Assembly: GCF_900187375.1 (NCBI RefSeq)
Contig: NZ_FYEW01000003.1
Span: 124,001 to 188,000, forward strand
From: Hymenobacter gelipurpurascens
GTDB lineage: Bacteria > Bacteroidota > Bacteroidia > Cytophagales > Hymenobacteraceae
DNA length: 64,000 bases
Direction: 5' to 3'
The notes under the pieces are model-generated. The model did no database searches and was not told where the DNA came from. It saw only the letters and a list, made by a program, of their open reading frames with translations. Shown one piece after another: positions 1 through 8,611 of the stretch. Each line of letters starts with the position of its first letter. Position 1 is the first letter of the stretch. A program made the position numbers and the translations under genes.

Positions 1-284
1 GCCGCGTGTTGGGCTACCAGGCTCTGGGCAAGGGCTTTGACTGCTGGTGCAGTAGATTTAGTCTGGGCCAGTTGGCTGGCGTCGCGCACAAACATGTTGT
101 GGCTGGCCGTATTCACCACGTACTCGGCATCCTGCTCCTGCTTTTCGGTAATGGCTTCGTCGCCAATGCGCTTTTCGTTTTTGAACTTGGCTTCTGCTAC
201 CGGGTCTTTGTTGCTCTCGCCCGAGGAGCAGGAGGAGAGGCCTAGCGGTAGAAGCAGAAGTGGGAACAACCGGGAAACAGACAT
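1..284 (-). CDS. DUF4142 family lipoprotein, N-terminal part (cut by window edge)
   Basis: The reading frame starts at an ATG at 284 and runs off the left edge. It encodes a lipoprotein signal (basic start, Leu-rich stretch, lipobox LSSC with Cys19), then a charged linker and the helical segment AEYVVNTASHNMFVRDASQLAQ...AVKALAQSLVAQHA. This segment resembles the helical DUF4142 domain, where a VKxLAQxxVxxH pattern recurs. DUF4142 proteins are small envelope proteins of unknown biochemical role. The motif TAGGCC occurs inside the signal-peptide region. The family call is from memory of the motif; the C-terminus is not visible. Confidence 0.75.
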   Translation of the reverse strand, partial: MSVSRLFPLLLLPLGLSSCSSGESNKDPVAEAKFKNEKRIGDEAITEKQEQDAEYVVNTASHNMFVRDASQLAQTKSTAPAVKALAQSLVAQHA

Positions 285-458
285 AAAGACAGGATATTAC
301 GACCGATGGGGTAGATGCCCTGAACTATACGCACCCCCGGGAATGGAGTTGGGAAGGCCTTTTAAAAATACTTTCAAAAGCATTTAAACTTATCTATATA
401 GTGTTGGTCCAAGCGCCGAAATCAGTTGTTCCACCACTCACCATTTCTCCCCCTCTTT

Positions 459-1310
459 ATGTTTACTTCTACATCGCGCTTGCTCAGCGGCGTACTCTTG
501 GCAGGTAGTTTATTCGTACTGGCTGGCTGCGACAAAGGCAATGATCCGCAGGATGCTGCTACTGTTACGGCCTCGGCCGAAGACCAAAGCGTGGCAGAGG
601 ACGAAAATGCGGCCATGGGCGACCTGGTAGAAGCCGCCTCGCCCGCCGATATCACGGTGGCCGGCAGCCCGGCCGCGGAGCCCACGGACCTAGTTCGCCT
701 GGCGGGCTCTTGCTTCACGCGCACCTTTGATGCCGCCACTCGCACCCTCACCCTCGACTTTGGCCCCGTAAACTGCGTGGGCCCGAACGGCGTAGCGCGC
801 CGAGGTAAGATTGTGGCCGTTTTCAGTGGCCCGTATCGGCAGGCGGGAGCCACAACCACCATTACCCTGGTAGATTATTACCGCAACGACAACCACCATA
901 CCGGTACGCGCACCATCACGAATCTTGGGGGCGGCTCCTGGGACCTCTCAGTGCAGGGGGCCAGCGTAACTACGCCGGCCGGCACGCATACCTGGACCTC
1001 GCAGCGCAAGTATACCCGTACGGCTGGTAGCGCTACCCGAACCGTGCTGGATGACACGTATTCCGTAACGGGGCAGGCCAGCGGCACAAACCGCCGGGGC
1101 GTCAGCTACACCGCTACTATTGATCAACCTCTGATCAAGAAGTTTCAACTGGGATGCGCCCGCACCTTTGTAGCCGGTACCCTGAGCATTACGAACTCGA
1201 AGGAGAAAACCATGCTGCTCAACTACGACCCCACCGGCACCCAGGCCTGCGACAACCTGGCTTCCGTAACCGTGAATGGCAAAACCTGGACCATCCGCTG
1301 CGGTCGTTAA
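459..1310 (+). CDS. Hypothetical lipoprotein with beta-rich C-terminal domain
   Basis: The ATG at 459 gives a 283-residue protein beginning MFTSTSRLLSGVLLAG and a lipobox ending LAGC (Cys24), so it is probably a lipidated envelope protein. An in-frame TTG lies upstream at 426, but the ATG places the signal peptide correctly. After an acidic, Ala-rich linker (about 25-80), the rest is rich in Thr, Gly and alternating hydrophobics (ITNLGGGSWDLSVQGASVTT, TGTRTITN), suggesting a beta-sandwich. Several Cys residues (SCFTRT, VNCVG, LGCART, QACDN, IRCG) could form disulfides. I do not recognise the family. It ends just before a strong hairpin shared with the convergent ispD. Confidence 0.8.
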   Translation: MFTSTSRLLSGVLLAGSLFVLAGCDKGNDPQDAATVTASAEDQSVAEDENAAMGDLVEAASPADITVAGSPAAEPTDLVRLAGSCFTRTFDAATRTLTLDFGPVNCVGPNGVARRGKIVAVFSGPYRQAGATTTITLVDYYRNDNHHTGTRTITNLGGGSWDLSVQGASVTTPAGTHTWTSQRKYTRTAGSATRTVLDDTYSVTGQASGTNRRGVSYTATIDQPLIKKFQLGCARTFVAGTLSITNSKEKTMLLNYDPTGTQACDNLASVTVNGKTWTIRCGR

Positions 1311-1313
1311 GCC

Positions 1314-1374
1314 CAGCAGACATAAAAATGGCGGCCGGACTCCCAGAGTCCGGCCGCCATTTTTATGTCTGCTG
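1314..1374. terminator. Bidirectional hairpin terminator, 29-bp perfect stem
   Basis: Positions 1314-1342 and 1346-1374 are exact reverse complements of 29 nt with a 3-nt loop. The stem contains a GC core (GGCGGCCGGACTC) flanked by A- and T-tracts, so it can terminate transcription on both strands. It sits between the convergent lipoprotein gene and ispD. Confidence 0.9.
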
Positions 1375-1405
1375 AGGTGGCCTAGGCCACTCGTGCGAGC
1401 TTGCG

Positions 1406-2086
1406 CTACTGCGCGCGGAGCAGGGCTTCGGCCAGAATCAGGTCTTCCGGCGTCGTGATTTTCAGATTGCGGTAGTCGCCGTTTACCAGATGAATGGGTT
1501 GCAGGTCTTCCACCACGCTGGCATCATCGGTAAAAGTCGAGAGCTCCGGAAGCTGATAGGCGCGTTGTAATAGGCCTAGCTCGAAGCATTGGGGCGTTTG
1601 CACCAGGCGCAGTCGGGTGCGGTCGAGGGCATAGGAGCCCTGCTGACTCAAGCTGCGCACCGAGTCCTTGGGCGGCACTGCTGCTACGGCGGCGCCATGC
1701 AGCTCGGCGGCAGCATAAGTGGCCTCTATCACGGCAGCCGACACCAGCGGCCGTACGCCATCGTGTACAGCTACTACACCGGCTTTCTGGGCCTGCAGAT
1801 GAGCGAGTCCGTTGCGTACTGAAGCCCACCGCGAATGGCCGCCAGCCACAATTGTATGCGGAATAGAAACGCTGTGCCGCGCACAGAGCTCATGCCAGAT
1901 AGTAAACTGATCCTGAGGTAGTACTACCACACAGTCCTGCACGCTTAGCGCGGGTTCCATAAAGCGCCGAAGCGTATGCAGGAGCACTGGCTCACCGAGG
2001 AGTTCCAGAAACTGCTTCGGCCGGCCGGCGCCCATGCGCGTACCGGTTCCGCCCGCAACCAGAATGGCGAATCTGCTTAGTGGCAT
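1406..2086 (-). CDS. ispD: 2-C-methyl-D-erythritol 4-phosphate cytidylyltransferase
   Basis: IspD transfers CMP from CTP to MEP in the cytoplasmic non-mevalonate isoprenoid pathway, which supplies precursors for quinones and for the carotenoids implied by the nearby lycopene cyclase. The 226-residue product has the nucleotide-binding start ILVAGGTGTRMGAGRPKQF (residues 8-26), VHDGVRPLVS in the middle and PEDLILAE near the end, all typical of IspD. The length matches the usual 225-240 residues. Its ATG at 2086 is the natural start. It ends against the shared terminator 1314-1374 and lies upstream, in the transcriptional sense, of nothing obvious. Confidence 0.95.
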   Translation of the reverse strand: MPLSRFAILVAGGTGTRMGAGRPKQFLELLGEPVLLHTLRRFMEPALSVQDCVVVLPQDQFTIWHELCARHSVSIPHTIVAGGHSRWASVRNGLAHLQAQKAGVVAVHDGVRPLVSAAVIEATYAAAELHGAAVAAVPPKDSVRSLSQQGSYALDRTRLRLVQTPQCFELGLLQRAYQLPELSTFTDDASVVEDLQPIHLVNGDYRNLKITTPEDLILAEALLRAQ

Positions 2087-2141
2087 GCGTGAAACGAGAT
2101 AAGAAGTGGGAAGATATACCTGGAGAGTGGCCTAGGCTAGT

Positions 2142-2186
2142 AAACCACAACGCCCAGCCACCAAAGGTAGCTGGGCGTTGTGGTTT
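2142..2186. terminator. Hairpin terminator after queA
   Basis: Arms 2142-2158 and 2170-2186 are a perfect 17-bp inverted repeat (CCACAACGCCCAGC core) with flanking A and T tracts and an 11-nt loop. It lies downstream of the minus-strand queA and upstream of ispD. Confidence 0.8.
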
Positions 2187-2212
2187 GTAGGCGGTAGTCG
2201 TCGAAACGAAAC

Positions 2213-3262
2213 CTACAGAATCAGCATGGCGTCGCCGTAGCTGAAGAACTTATACTTCTCCTTGATAGCCAACTGGTAGGCCTCAATTAGGAGTGGATGG
2301 CCGGCAAAAGCCGAAGCCATCATCATCAGCGTGCTCTCCGGAGTATGGAAGTTGGTGAGCAGAGCGTTCGAGATTTTGAACTCGTAAGGAGGGAAGATAA
2401 ACTTATCCGTCCAGCCTTCCGTGGCCTTCAGGCGGGAGTGAGCCGATACCGACGATTCCATGGCGCGCATGGAAGTGGTGCCGATAGCGCAAACCCGCTT
2501 CTTGTTATCCAAGGCCCGGTTTACTATCGTGGCCGTTTCGGCGGGCACAATGAAGTTCTCCGAGTCCATTTTGTGCTTGGTCAGGTCTTCCACATCTACG
2601 GGGCGGAAGGTGCCTAGGCCTACGTGCAGCGTTACCGGAGCAACCTCTACGCCTTTGATTTCCAGGCGTTTCATTACCTCGCGGGTGAAATGCAAACCAG
2701 CCGAAGGCGCGGCTACAGCACCCGTGTTCTTGGCATAAATGGTCTGGTAGCGCTCCTTGTCGGCAGCTTCCGTTTCGCGCGGGATAAACTCCTTCGGAAT
2801 TGGGGTTTCGCCCAGGTCGTGTAGTGCTTTGTAGAACTCCTCGTCGGGGCCATCAAACAAGAACTTGATAGTCCGGCCGCGCGAGGTGGTGTTGTCGATA
2901 ACCTCGGCCACCATGTCGCTTTCGCCGAAATACAGCTTATTACCAACGCGGATTTTACGGGCCGGATCTACCAGCACGTCCCAGAGATGAATTTCCTTGT
3001 TCAGCTCACGGAGCAGAAATACTTCAATCTTGGCACCGGTTTTTTCCTTGTTGCCATACAGACGAGCGGGAAATACCTTCGTATCGTTTACTACGAAAAC
3101 GTCTCCTTCGCCAAAATATTCAATAATATCTTTGAAGATGCGGTGCTCAATCTTGCCAGTATCGCGGTGCAGCACCATCAGGCGTGATTCGTCGCGGTTT
3201 TTGGCCGGATGCTGTGCCAGTAAGTTTTCAGGCAAGTCAAATTTGAACTCGGACAGTTTCAT
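2213..3262 (-). CDS. queA: tRNA preQ1(34) S-adenosylmethionine ribosyltransferase-isomerase
   Basis: QueA moves the ribosyl group of SAM onto preQ1 at tRNA position 34, making epoxyqueuosine. The 349-residue product begins [31 protein letters not shown], the standard QueA N-terminus. It contains [37 protein letters not shown] and [19 protein letters not shown], all family signatures. The open frame extends 17 codons further upstream, but the start at 3262 matches the family, so I use it. No other queuosine gene is visible nearby. Confidence 0.96.
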   Translation of the reverse strand: MKLSEFKFDLPENLLAQHPAKNRDESRLMVLHRDTGKIEHRIFKDIIEYFGEGDVFVVNDTKVFPARLYGNKEKTGAKIEVFLLRELNKEIHLWDVLVDPARKIRVGNKLYFGESDMVAEVIDNTTSRGRTIKFLFDGPDEEFYKALHDLGETPIPKEFIPRETEAADKERYQTIYAKNTGAVAAPSAGLHFTREVMKRLEIKGVEVAPVTLHVGLGTFRPVDVEDLTKHKMDSENFIVPAETATIVNRALDNKKRVCAIGTTSMRAMESSVSAHSRLKATEGWTDKFIFPPYEFKISNALLTNFHTPESTLMMMASAFAGHPLLIEAYQLAIKEKYKFFSYGDAMLIL

Positions 3263-3464
3263 GGGCCAGACAGGGCAATAGGTGGGGAACCTAATGAAAA
3301 AATTGAGCCGCAAAAGTAGTCATTTGCGCCGGATTAATCGTTACTTTTCGCCCGGTGAGGTAAAATGGCGAATTCGTGAAATGGTGCGTGTGTCGTTCAG
3401 ACTGTGCCATGGATGCCAATGGAACGTTCTGCCTGTCACCAGTGCCTAACTGCTTGCTTCCCTG

Positions 3465-4724
3465 ATGAAAGAACTGCGCCTGACGTTGGAGAGTTTCCGC
3501 TTTGCCTGGCAAGCACTTAAGTCCAATCTTCTTCGTACAGTTTTGTCGCTGTTGGGCGTTACCGTCGGGATTTTTGCCATCATTGCGGTATTCACCGTCG
3601 TCGATTCGCTGGAAACGAACGTACGGCAAAGCATGAACTTCGTGGGCGACAAGGTCATTTATGTAAATAAGTGGCCGTGGGTGTTCGAAAACAACTTTGC
3701 GTGGTGGAAATACTTCAACCGACCCGTGCCTACGGTGCGGGAGTTCCGGGAGTTGCAGCGCCGCTTGGGGCCCAACAACAAGGGCATTGCCATCTTTGCT
3801 AATACCAGCGGCAATCTGTTTCGTGTGGGCAGTAACAGCATGGAAGGCTGCAACCTGCAGGGCGTGAGCATGGACTACAACATTGTCTCGGATGTGCCCA
3901 TTGTGGAAGGACGCTATTTCACACCCCAGGAGGTAGAATCGGCGAGAAACGTGGCTATCATCGGGGCCGAAATTGCCGAAACGCTGTTCCCTAATGGCTC
4001 GGCATTGGGTCAGGAGTTCAAAACCCGCGGCCAGAAATTCGTAGTGATTGGCGTGATGCAGAAGGAAGGCAAGAAGCTACTTGATACTCCCAGCAACGAC
4101 ACTAACTGCTTGGTTCCGTTTGGCATGTTCACGAAGATGTTCGCCCTGAGCTCCAATGGCATGGGCGGCGTGGCCCCGAGCATTGGCGTGAAGGGCCGCG
4201 ACGATGACCCTGGCCTGCTGGATCTGGAGTATGAGATGAAAGGCGTGATGCGCAACATTCGGGGCCTGAAGCCCCAGGATGAGGACAACTTCGCCCTGAA
4301 CCGCCCCGAAATGCTGGCCAACGCCATTACACAACTCTTCTCGGTCATCGGCATTGCGGGCGCCGTCATAGGTTCGTTTGCTATGCTGGTGGGCGGCTTC
4401 GGTATTGCCAACATCATGTTTGTGTCGGTGAAGGAGCGCACCAATATCATCGGGATTCAAAAGTCGTTGGGGGCCAAGAATTATTTCATCCTGTTCCAGT
4501 TCCTGTTTGAAGCCGTGTTCCTATGCCTGCTGGGTGGTGGCGCCGGTATTTTGCTCGTGTTCCTGATTACGCTCTTGCCGCAGGATGGGCTGCCGCTTTT
4601 CCTTACGGCCGGCAACATCTCGCTGGGCCTGACGGTATCAGTAGTGATTGGGGTATTGGCCGGTATTATTCCGGCAGTGCTGGCCTCTAACCTGGACCCC
4701 GTAATTGCTATTCGGGCCCAATGA
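3465..4724 (+). CDS. ABC transporter permease, MacB/FtsX type
   Basis: A 419-residue inner-membrane permease. It has one N-terminal membrane helix (about 22-45, LLRTVLSLLGVTVGIFAIIAVFTVV), a large periplasmic core domain (MacB_PCD-like, about 46-280) and three C-terminal helices (about 285-415). It retains the family hallmark GGFGIANIMFVSVKERTNIIGIQKSLGAK. Such proteins work with a LolD/MacB-type ATPase in lipoprotein release, mechanotransmission or export. No ATPase gene is adjacent, so the partner must be encoded elsewhere. The start ATG at 3465 gives the expected short cytoplasmic N-terminus. Confidence 0.92.
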   Translation: MKELRLTLESFRFAWQALKSNLLRTVLSLLGVTVGIFAIIAVFTVVDSLETNVRQSMNFVGDKVIYVNKWPWVFENNFAWWKYFNRPVPTVREFRELQRRLGPNNKGIAIFANTSGNLFRVGSNSMEGCNLQGVSMDYNIVSDVPIVEGRYFTPQEVESARNVAIIGAEIAETLFPNGSALGQEFKTRGQKFVVIGVMQKEGKKLLDTPSNDTNCLVPFGMFTKMFALSSNGMGGVAPSIGVKGRDDDPGLLDLEYEMKGVMRNIRGLKPQDEDNFALNRPEMLANAITQLFSVIGIAGAVIGSFAMLVGGFGIANIMFVSVKERTNIIGIQKSLGAKNYFILFQFLFEAVFLCLLGGGAGILLVFLITLLPQDGLPLFLTAGNISLGLTVSVVIGVLAGIIPAVLASNLDPVIAIRAQ

Positions 4725-4861
4725 AAAGCGTTGGCAGTAAGCCTTCAGTGGCCTAGGCCTATCCGTAACAATTTCGTTACCTGGCCTAGGGTAATGTTAA
4801 CAAATTGTTAACTTGCCGGTCGCTACTTTTGGTCGCCTTCCTTCCGTGAGGCGACCTTCTT

Positions 4862-4889
4862 TTTGCCATTTTCCTAATTTTTACCTTGG
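4862..4889 (+). promoter_or_regulatory. Candidate Bacteroidota promoter for the LOG-family gene
   Basis: TTTG at 4862-4865 is followed after 16 nt by TACCTTGG at 4882-4889. This is close to the Bacteroidota pair TTTG / TAnnTTTG with the usual spacing. It lies about 75 nt before the ATG at 4963. Confidence 0.4.
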
Positions 4890-4962
4890 TACAGGCCAAT
4901 CCCACGCCGTCAGTGGCTTCGTGCTGCTGGCTGTCTGTGCCATTTTTACCCTTGTAGCTCCT

Positions 4963-5826
4963 ATGTCGAAGCTCAAAAAAACCAGTAGAACCAAAGTTGC
5001 CGACGAAGTACTGAACGCAGGCAGCGGCCAGACTATCAGGCAGCCCAACATCAACGACAATAAGGTCAAGACCATCAGTGATATCCGCGAGCAGACGCAT
5101 GGTGAGCGTACCGTTCAGGTAGACGACGAGCAGCGCATCCGCAAAGCTTTCGTAGATAAAGACTGGAACGAAATCAAGATTGCCGACTCCTGGCAGATCT
5201 TCAAGGTGATGGCCGAGTTCGTGGAAGGCTTCGAGAAGATGTCGAAGATCGGGCCCTGCGTGTCCATCTTTGGCTCGGCCCGCACCAAGCCCGATAACCC
5301 CTACTATCAGATGGCCGAAGAAATTGCGGCTAAGCTGGTGCGCCACGGCTACGGCGTTATCACGGGGGGCGGCCCCGGCATCATGGAGGCTGGCAACAAG
5401 GGTGCCCACTCTGAGGGCGGCCGCTCGGTAGGCCTGAACATTGAGCTGCCCTTCGAGCAGTTCAACAACATCTACATCGACCCCGATAAGATCATCAACT
5501 TCGACTACTTCTTCGTGCGGAAGGTGATGTTCGTTAAGTATGCGCAGGGCTTCATCGGCATGCCCGGCGGCTTCGGCACGCTCGATGAGCTGTTTGAGGC
5601 TATTACCCTGATTCAGACCAAGAAGATTGGCCGCTTCCCCATCGTGCTGGTAGGTACCAAGTACTGGCAGGGGATGTTCGACTGGATTGAGCAAGTGATG
5701 CTCCAGGACGAGCGCAACATTTCGCCCGAGGACATGCACCTCGTGCAGTTGGTTGACGATGCCGAATCGGCGGTGAAAATCATCGACGATTTCTACAGCA
5801 AATACTTGCTCTCGCCAAACTTCTAG
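4963..5826 (+). CDS. LOG family (TIGR00730) Rossmann-fold nucleotide 5'-monophosphate nucleosidase-like protein
   Basis: A 287-residue cytoplasmic protein with GSARTKPDNPYYQMAEEIA, the phosphate-binding GGGPGIMEAGNKGA (about 133-146) and PGGFGTLDELFE (about 200-211). The last two are the GGGxxGxM-like and PGGxGTxxE motifs of the LONELY GUY family. LOG enzymes cleave the N-glycosidic bond of nucleoside monophosphates; in bacteria this probably serves nucleotide salvage or turnover. The ATG at 4963 follows a plausible promoter and gives a charged, likely disordered N-terminus of about 60 residues. The frame is open 50 codons further upstream, but that part looks non-coding. The TAG stop is embedded in the iterated TAGGCCA motif. 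Confidence 0.88.
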   Translation: MSKLKKTSRTKVADEVLNAGSGQTIRQPNINDNKVKTISDIREQTHGERTVQVDDEQRIRKAFVDKDWNEIKIADSWQIFKVMAEFVEGFEKMSKIGPCVSIFGSARTKPDNPYYQMAEEIAAKLVRHGYGVITGGGPGIMEAGNKGAHSEGGRSVGLNIELPFEQFNNIYIDPDKIINFDYFFVRKVMFVKYAQGFIGMPGGFGTLDELFEAITLIQTKKIGRFPIVLVGTKYWQGMFDWIEQVMLQDERNISPEDMHLVQLVDDAESAVKIIDDFYSKYLLSPNF

Positions 5827-5849
5827 GCCACTTCGGCTGCTATACAAGC

Positions 5850-5885
5850 TCCCCGCTTTTTCGTGAGAAGAGGCGGGGAATTTTG
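5850..5885 (+). terminator. Weak hairpin terminator after the LOG gene
   Basis: TCCCCGC (5850-5856) pairs with GCGGGGA (5873-5879), followed by ATTTTG. The stem is short and the loop large, so this is a moderate candidate only. Confidence 0.4.
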
Positions 5886-6052
5886 TGTGTAGTGCGTCTG
5901 GTACGGTGGGTGAAGCGGTTGATGACTGCGACTTTAGCCCTAAGGCATGTTTCCAAAGCTGTGGCGCAGTTGGGCATATTACTGTTGTAATGCCGAAATC
6001 GGTGCGACTGGCTTACCTTGCAACGGCGGCCAAAACACGGTCGTCGTTTCGT

Positions 6053-7228
6053 ATGGAGGCAGTAGTTGAGTATGATTATCTGATTGTGGGCGGCGGTGCG
6101 GCGGGGCTGAGCCTGGCTTATCACATCAGCCAGGAGCCGCGCCTGCGCCACAAGCGGGTGCTGCTGCTGGAACCCGAAGCCAAGGATAAAAACGACCGTA
6201 CTTGGTCGTTCTGGGCTGATAAGCCCACGCTTTTCGATGGCATAGTGGCCTACGAGTGGGGCCAGCTGGCTTTTCGCAGCCCCGGTTTCGAGCACGTGTT
6301 TCCCTTGAAGCGCCACCGCTACAAAATGATTCGGGGCCTGGATTTCTACCGATTTGTACGGGCCGCGCTGGCCGATAACCCGCAGTTTACACTGCTCCAA
6401 ACGACGGTGAGTGGCCTAGAGAACCGGCCTGAAGGTGGCGCACAAGCCACTACGCCGCTCGGCACGTTTACGGCCCGCTACGCCTTCGATAGCCGCCCGC
6501 CCGAGCTAGTGCCACGCCCCGAGAAGCATCGGTATCTGCTGCAGCATTTTGTGGGTTGGGAGGTAGAAACAGACCACGACGTGTTTGACCCCACCACGGT
6601 GGAGTTCATGGACTTTCGGGGTGAGCAGCACCACGAAGCACGCTTTATGTATGTGCTGCCCTTCAGTAAGCGCCGGGCTTTAGTCGAATATACCCTGTTT
6701 TCGGCCGAGCTGCTCCCTAAAGAGGCCTACGAACAGGCCATGCGACTATACCTGCACAATACGCTGGGAGTAACCGATTTCCGGATTGAGGCCGAGGAAA
6801 TTGGCGCCATCCCGATGACGGACCACCCGCTGCAGAGCCGTGTAGGCCACTCCATCATCAACCTAGGCACCCGCGCCGGACGGGCAAAACCCAGCACGGG
6901 CTATGCCTTTAAGCGCATTCAGGAGCACTCGGCCCGCCTGGTGGAGGCGCTGGCTACTACTGACAACCCCCCCCGGAACTCTACCAACGACCACTGGCAG
7001 TTTCAGCTGTTTGATACGCTGCTGCTGGATATCATGCAGCGCCGCGGCGAGCGTACCCGCGACCTGTTCACGGAGCTTTTCCAGCGAAACCCACCGGAGC
7101 GGATTTTTGATTTTCTGGATGAGCGTACTTCCTGGGCTGAAAACCTGCAGGTGATGAACTCCGTGACGCCGTGGCCCTTTCTGCAGTCTATCTGGCACGT
7201 GTTGCGCCGCAGGCCGGGTAAAAGGTGA
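6053..7228 (+). CDS. Lycopene cyclase (CrtY/CrtL family)
   Basis: A 391-residue flavoprotein-type cyclase that turns the linear ends of lycopene into beta-ionone rings, giving gamma- or beta-carotene. The N-terminus carries the FAD dinucleotide fold YDYLIVGGGAAGLSLAYHIS (residues 6-25), followed by DRTWSFW, a lycopene-cyclase hallmark. Later come FMDFRG, FMYVLPFS and GTRAGRAKPSTGYAFKRIQ, also typical. The ATG at 6053 starts directly before the FAD fold; an open frame upstream to 5885 is not needed. TTACCTTG at 6013-6020 could be a -7 box. No other carotenoid gene is adjacent. Confidence 0.92.
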   Translation: MEAVVEYDYLIVGGGAAGLSLAYHISQEPRLRHKRVLLLEPEAKDKNDRTWSFWADKPTLFDGIVAYEWGQLAFRSPGFEHVFPLKRHRYKMIRGLDFYRFVRAALADNPQFTLLQTTVSGLENRPEGGAQATTPLGTFTARYAFDSRPPELVPRPEKHRYLLQHFVGWEVETDHDVFDPTTVEFMDFRGEQHHEARFMYVLPFSKRRALVEYTLFSAELLPKEAYEQAMRLYLHNTLGVTDFRIEAEEIGAIPMTDHPLQSRVGHSIINLGTRAGRAKPSTGYAFKRIQEHSARLVEALATTDNPPRNSTNDHWQFQLFDTLLLDIMQRRGERTRDLFTELFQRNPPERIFDFLDERTSWAENLQVMNSVTPWPFLQSIWHVLRRRPGKR

Positions 7229-7307
7229 AATGGTCAAGCCGTGAGGTAGGGAAGAGGTGAAGATGTGACCTAGGGCATCTATGCCAACTACGCCTACTCT
7301 AAAAGCA

Positions 7308-7404
7308 CGTCATCCTGAGCTGGCGCAGGATCTTGTCAGGTAAGAACGACTGGCCTAGAGCCCCGTGCTCACGTGAGAAGATCCTGCGCCAGGTTAGGAT
7401 GACG
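7308..7404. repeat. Intergenic palindromic repeat (CGTCATCCTGAG type)
   Basis: Arm 7308-7334 begins CGTCATCCTGAGCTGGCGC and pairs with arm 7378-7404, which ends in AGGATGACG; only a few positions mismatch. The loop contains TGGCCTAG. A related element, CGTCATGCTGAGC, lies at 39350-39453, with a decayed half-copy near 62741-62787. This looks like a REP/MITE-like intergenic repeat family. Confidence 0.8.
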
Positions 7405-7434
7405 TACTTGCTATACTTATATACTGCTCTGACT

Positions 7435-8217
7435 TCACTGTCTTACCGCCAGGCTTTCCTCGCTCTCTAGGTACTCCCGTGCGGCACGCACTGTAGCTGG
7501 GGTAAGCGGCTCTAAGCAGGGCGCGGGCGCGGAGAGATTGAGCAAATAGCCGCTCAGGCTTGGCAGATTATCCAGATCGTGCGTGATGCAGAGTACGGTT
7601 TTCTGTTGTTCTGTAACCCAGGAGTGCAACAAGTCGAACACGCGGCGCCGGTAGTACACATCGAGCTGCTGCGTGGGCTCATCGAGGAGGTACAGGGCGG
7701 CATCTTGCAGGCTCAGCTGCGCCAACCACACCAGTTGCTGCTCACCCCCCGATAGTTGGGTGAAGTCGCGCTCGGCGAGATGCGTGGCGCCCACTTTCGC
7801 CAAAGCTTCATCGGCCAGCGCATAATCAACCGATGTATAGGCACTCAGAAAACGGTGGTGCCGAAAACGGCCCATCACTACCAACTGACGCACCGAAATG
7901 GAAAACTCCACGCTGCCACGCTGGGGCAGGTAGGCCAGTAGGCCACTGTTGGCTGGCTGGCGCACCGTGCGCAAGTCCTGGCCGAGTACCTCAATGGTGC
8001 CTTGGTACGGAATGCGGCCCGTAAGGGCCCGGAAAAGAGTGGTTTTGCCGCAGCCGTTGTGGCCTACAATAGCTATGAAGGTGGGCTCAGGTACCGACAA
8101 AAAAAGATTGCGGAGCAGGACACGCTGTCCATACCCCGCAATCAGATTTTCTATAGTCAGAGGTAGAAGCTGGGAGCTAGATGCTAGAGGCGGTTGATTA
8201 TCAATAACCTGCTGCAT
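7435..8217 (-). CDS. ABC transporter ATP-binding protein, FecE/ferric-siderophore type
   Basis: A 260-residue cytoplasmic ATPase with Walker A GHNGCGKTT (about 50-58), signature LSGGEQQ (about 152-158) and Walker B with DEPTQQLD (about 173-182). The layout YGQRVLLRNLFLSVPEPTF...QPANSGLLAYLPQR...VMGRFRH resembles FecE/FepC/ZnuC ATPases that energise uptake of siderophores, haem or metal. No permease or substrate-binding gene is next to it, so it is an orphan subunit here and its substrate is unknown. The start ATG at 8217 leaves a 20-residue leader before the nucleotide-binding domain. Confidence 0.88.
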   Translation of the reverse strand: MQQVIDNQPPLASSSQLLPLTIENLIAGYGQRVLLRNLFLSVPEPTFIAIVGHNGCGKTTLFRALTGRIPYQGTIEVLGQDLRTVRQPANSGLLAYLPQRGSVEFSISVRQLVVMGRFRHHRFLSAYTSVDYALADEALAKVGATHLAERDFTQLSGGEQQLVWLAQLSLQDAALYLLDEPTQQLDVYYRRRVFDLLHSWVTEQQKTVLCITHDLDNLPSLSGYLLNLSAPAPCLEPLTPATVRAAREYLESEESLAVRQ

Positions 8218-8249
8218 TTTCTTTGTCCTGGCTCCCGTCTTCTAGCTTC

Positions 8250-8471
8250 TTAATACTCGTCTTCGTTGAACATGAAGTCTTCTTTGGTCGGGTAGTCCGG
8301 CCAAACTTCTTCAATATTCTCGTAAGGCTGACCGTCGTCCTCCAGGGCCTGTAGGTTTTCCACTACTTCCATCGGGGCACCCGAGCGGATAGAGTAATCG
8401 ATGAGCTCATCCTTGGTGGCAGGCCAGGGTGCATCTTCCAGATACGAAGCAAGTTCCAGAGTCCAGTACAT
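8250..8471 (-). CDS. DUF2795 domain protein
   Basis: A 73-residue acidic protein (MYWTLELASYLEDAPWPATKDELIDYSIRSGAP...) that closely matches the small Bacteroidota DUF2795 family. It has the conserved TKDELIDYxxRSGAPxEVVENLQ core. DUF2795 proteins are cytoplasmic, helical and of unknown function. The gene lies 32 nt upstream of the ABC ATPase on the same strand and may be co-transcribed with it. Confidence 0.9.
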   Translation of the reverse strand: MYWTLELASYLEDAPWPATKDELIDYSIRSGAPMEVVENLQALEDDGQPYENIEEVWPDYPTKEDFMFNEDEY

Positions 8472-8611
8472 AGTCGTGTGTGCTACTAAAAAAGGTTGGC
8501 AAATTGTAGAGCGTCGTTAGCAAAAACCTAGCCGATGCCGTGGGCATGACACCATTACCGACGCGGGGTTGCTTTTGCTGACGACAACGTAAAATACAAG
8601 CGAAAGTTGAA

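Noticed and set aside
5885..6052. N-terminal extension of lycopene cyclase
   Set aside because: The FAD fold begins right after the ATG at 6053; the extension has no signal peptide and no similarity to cyclases.
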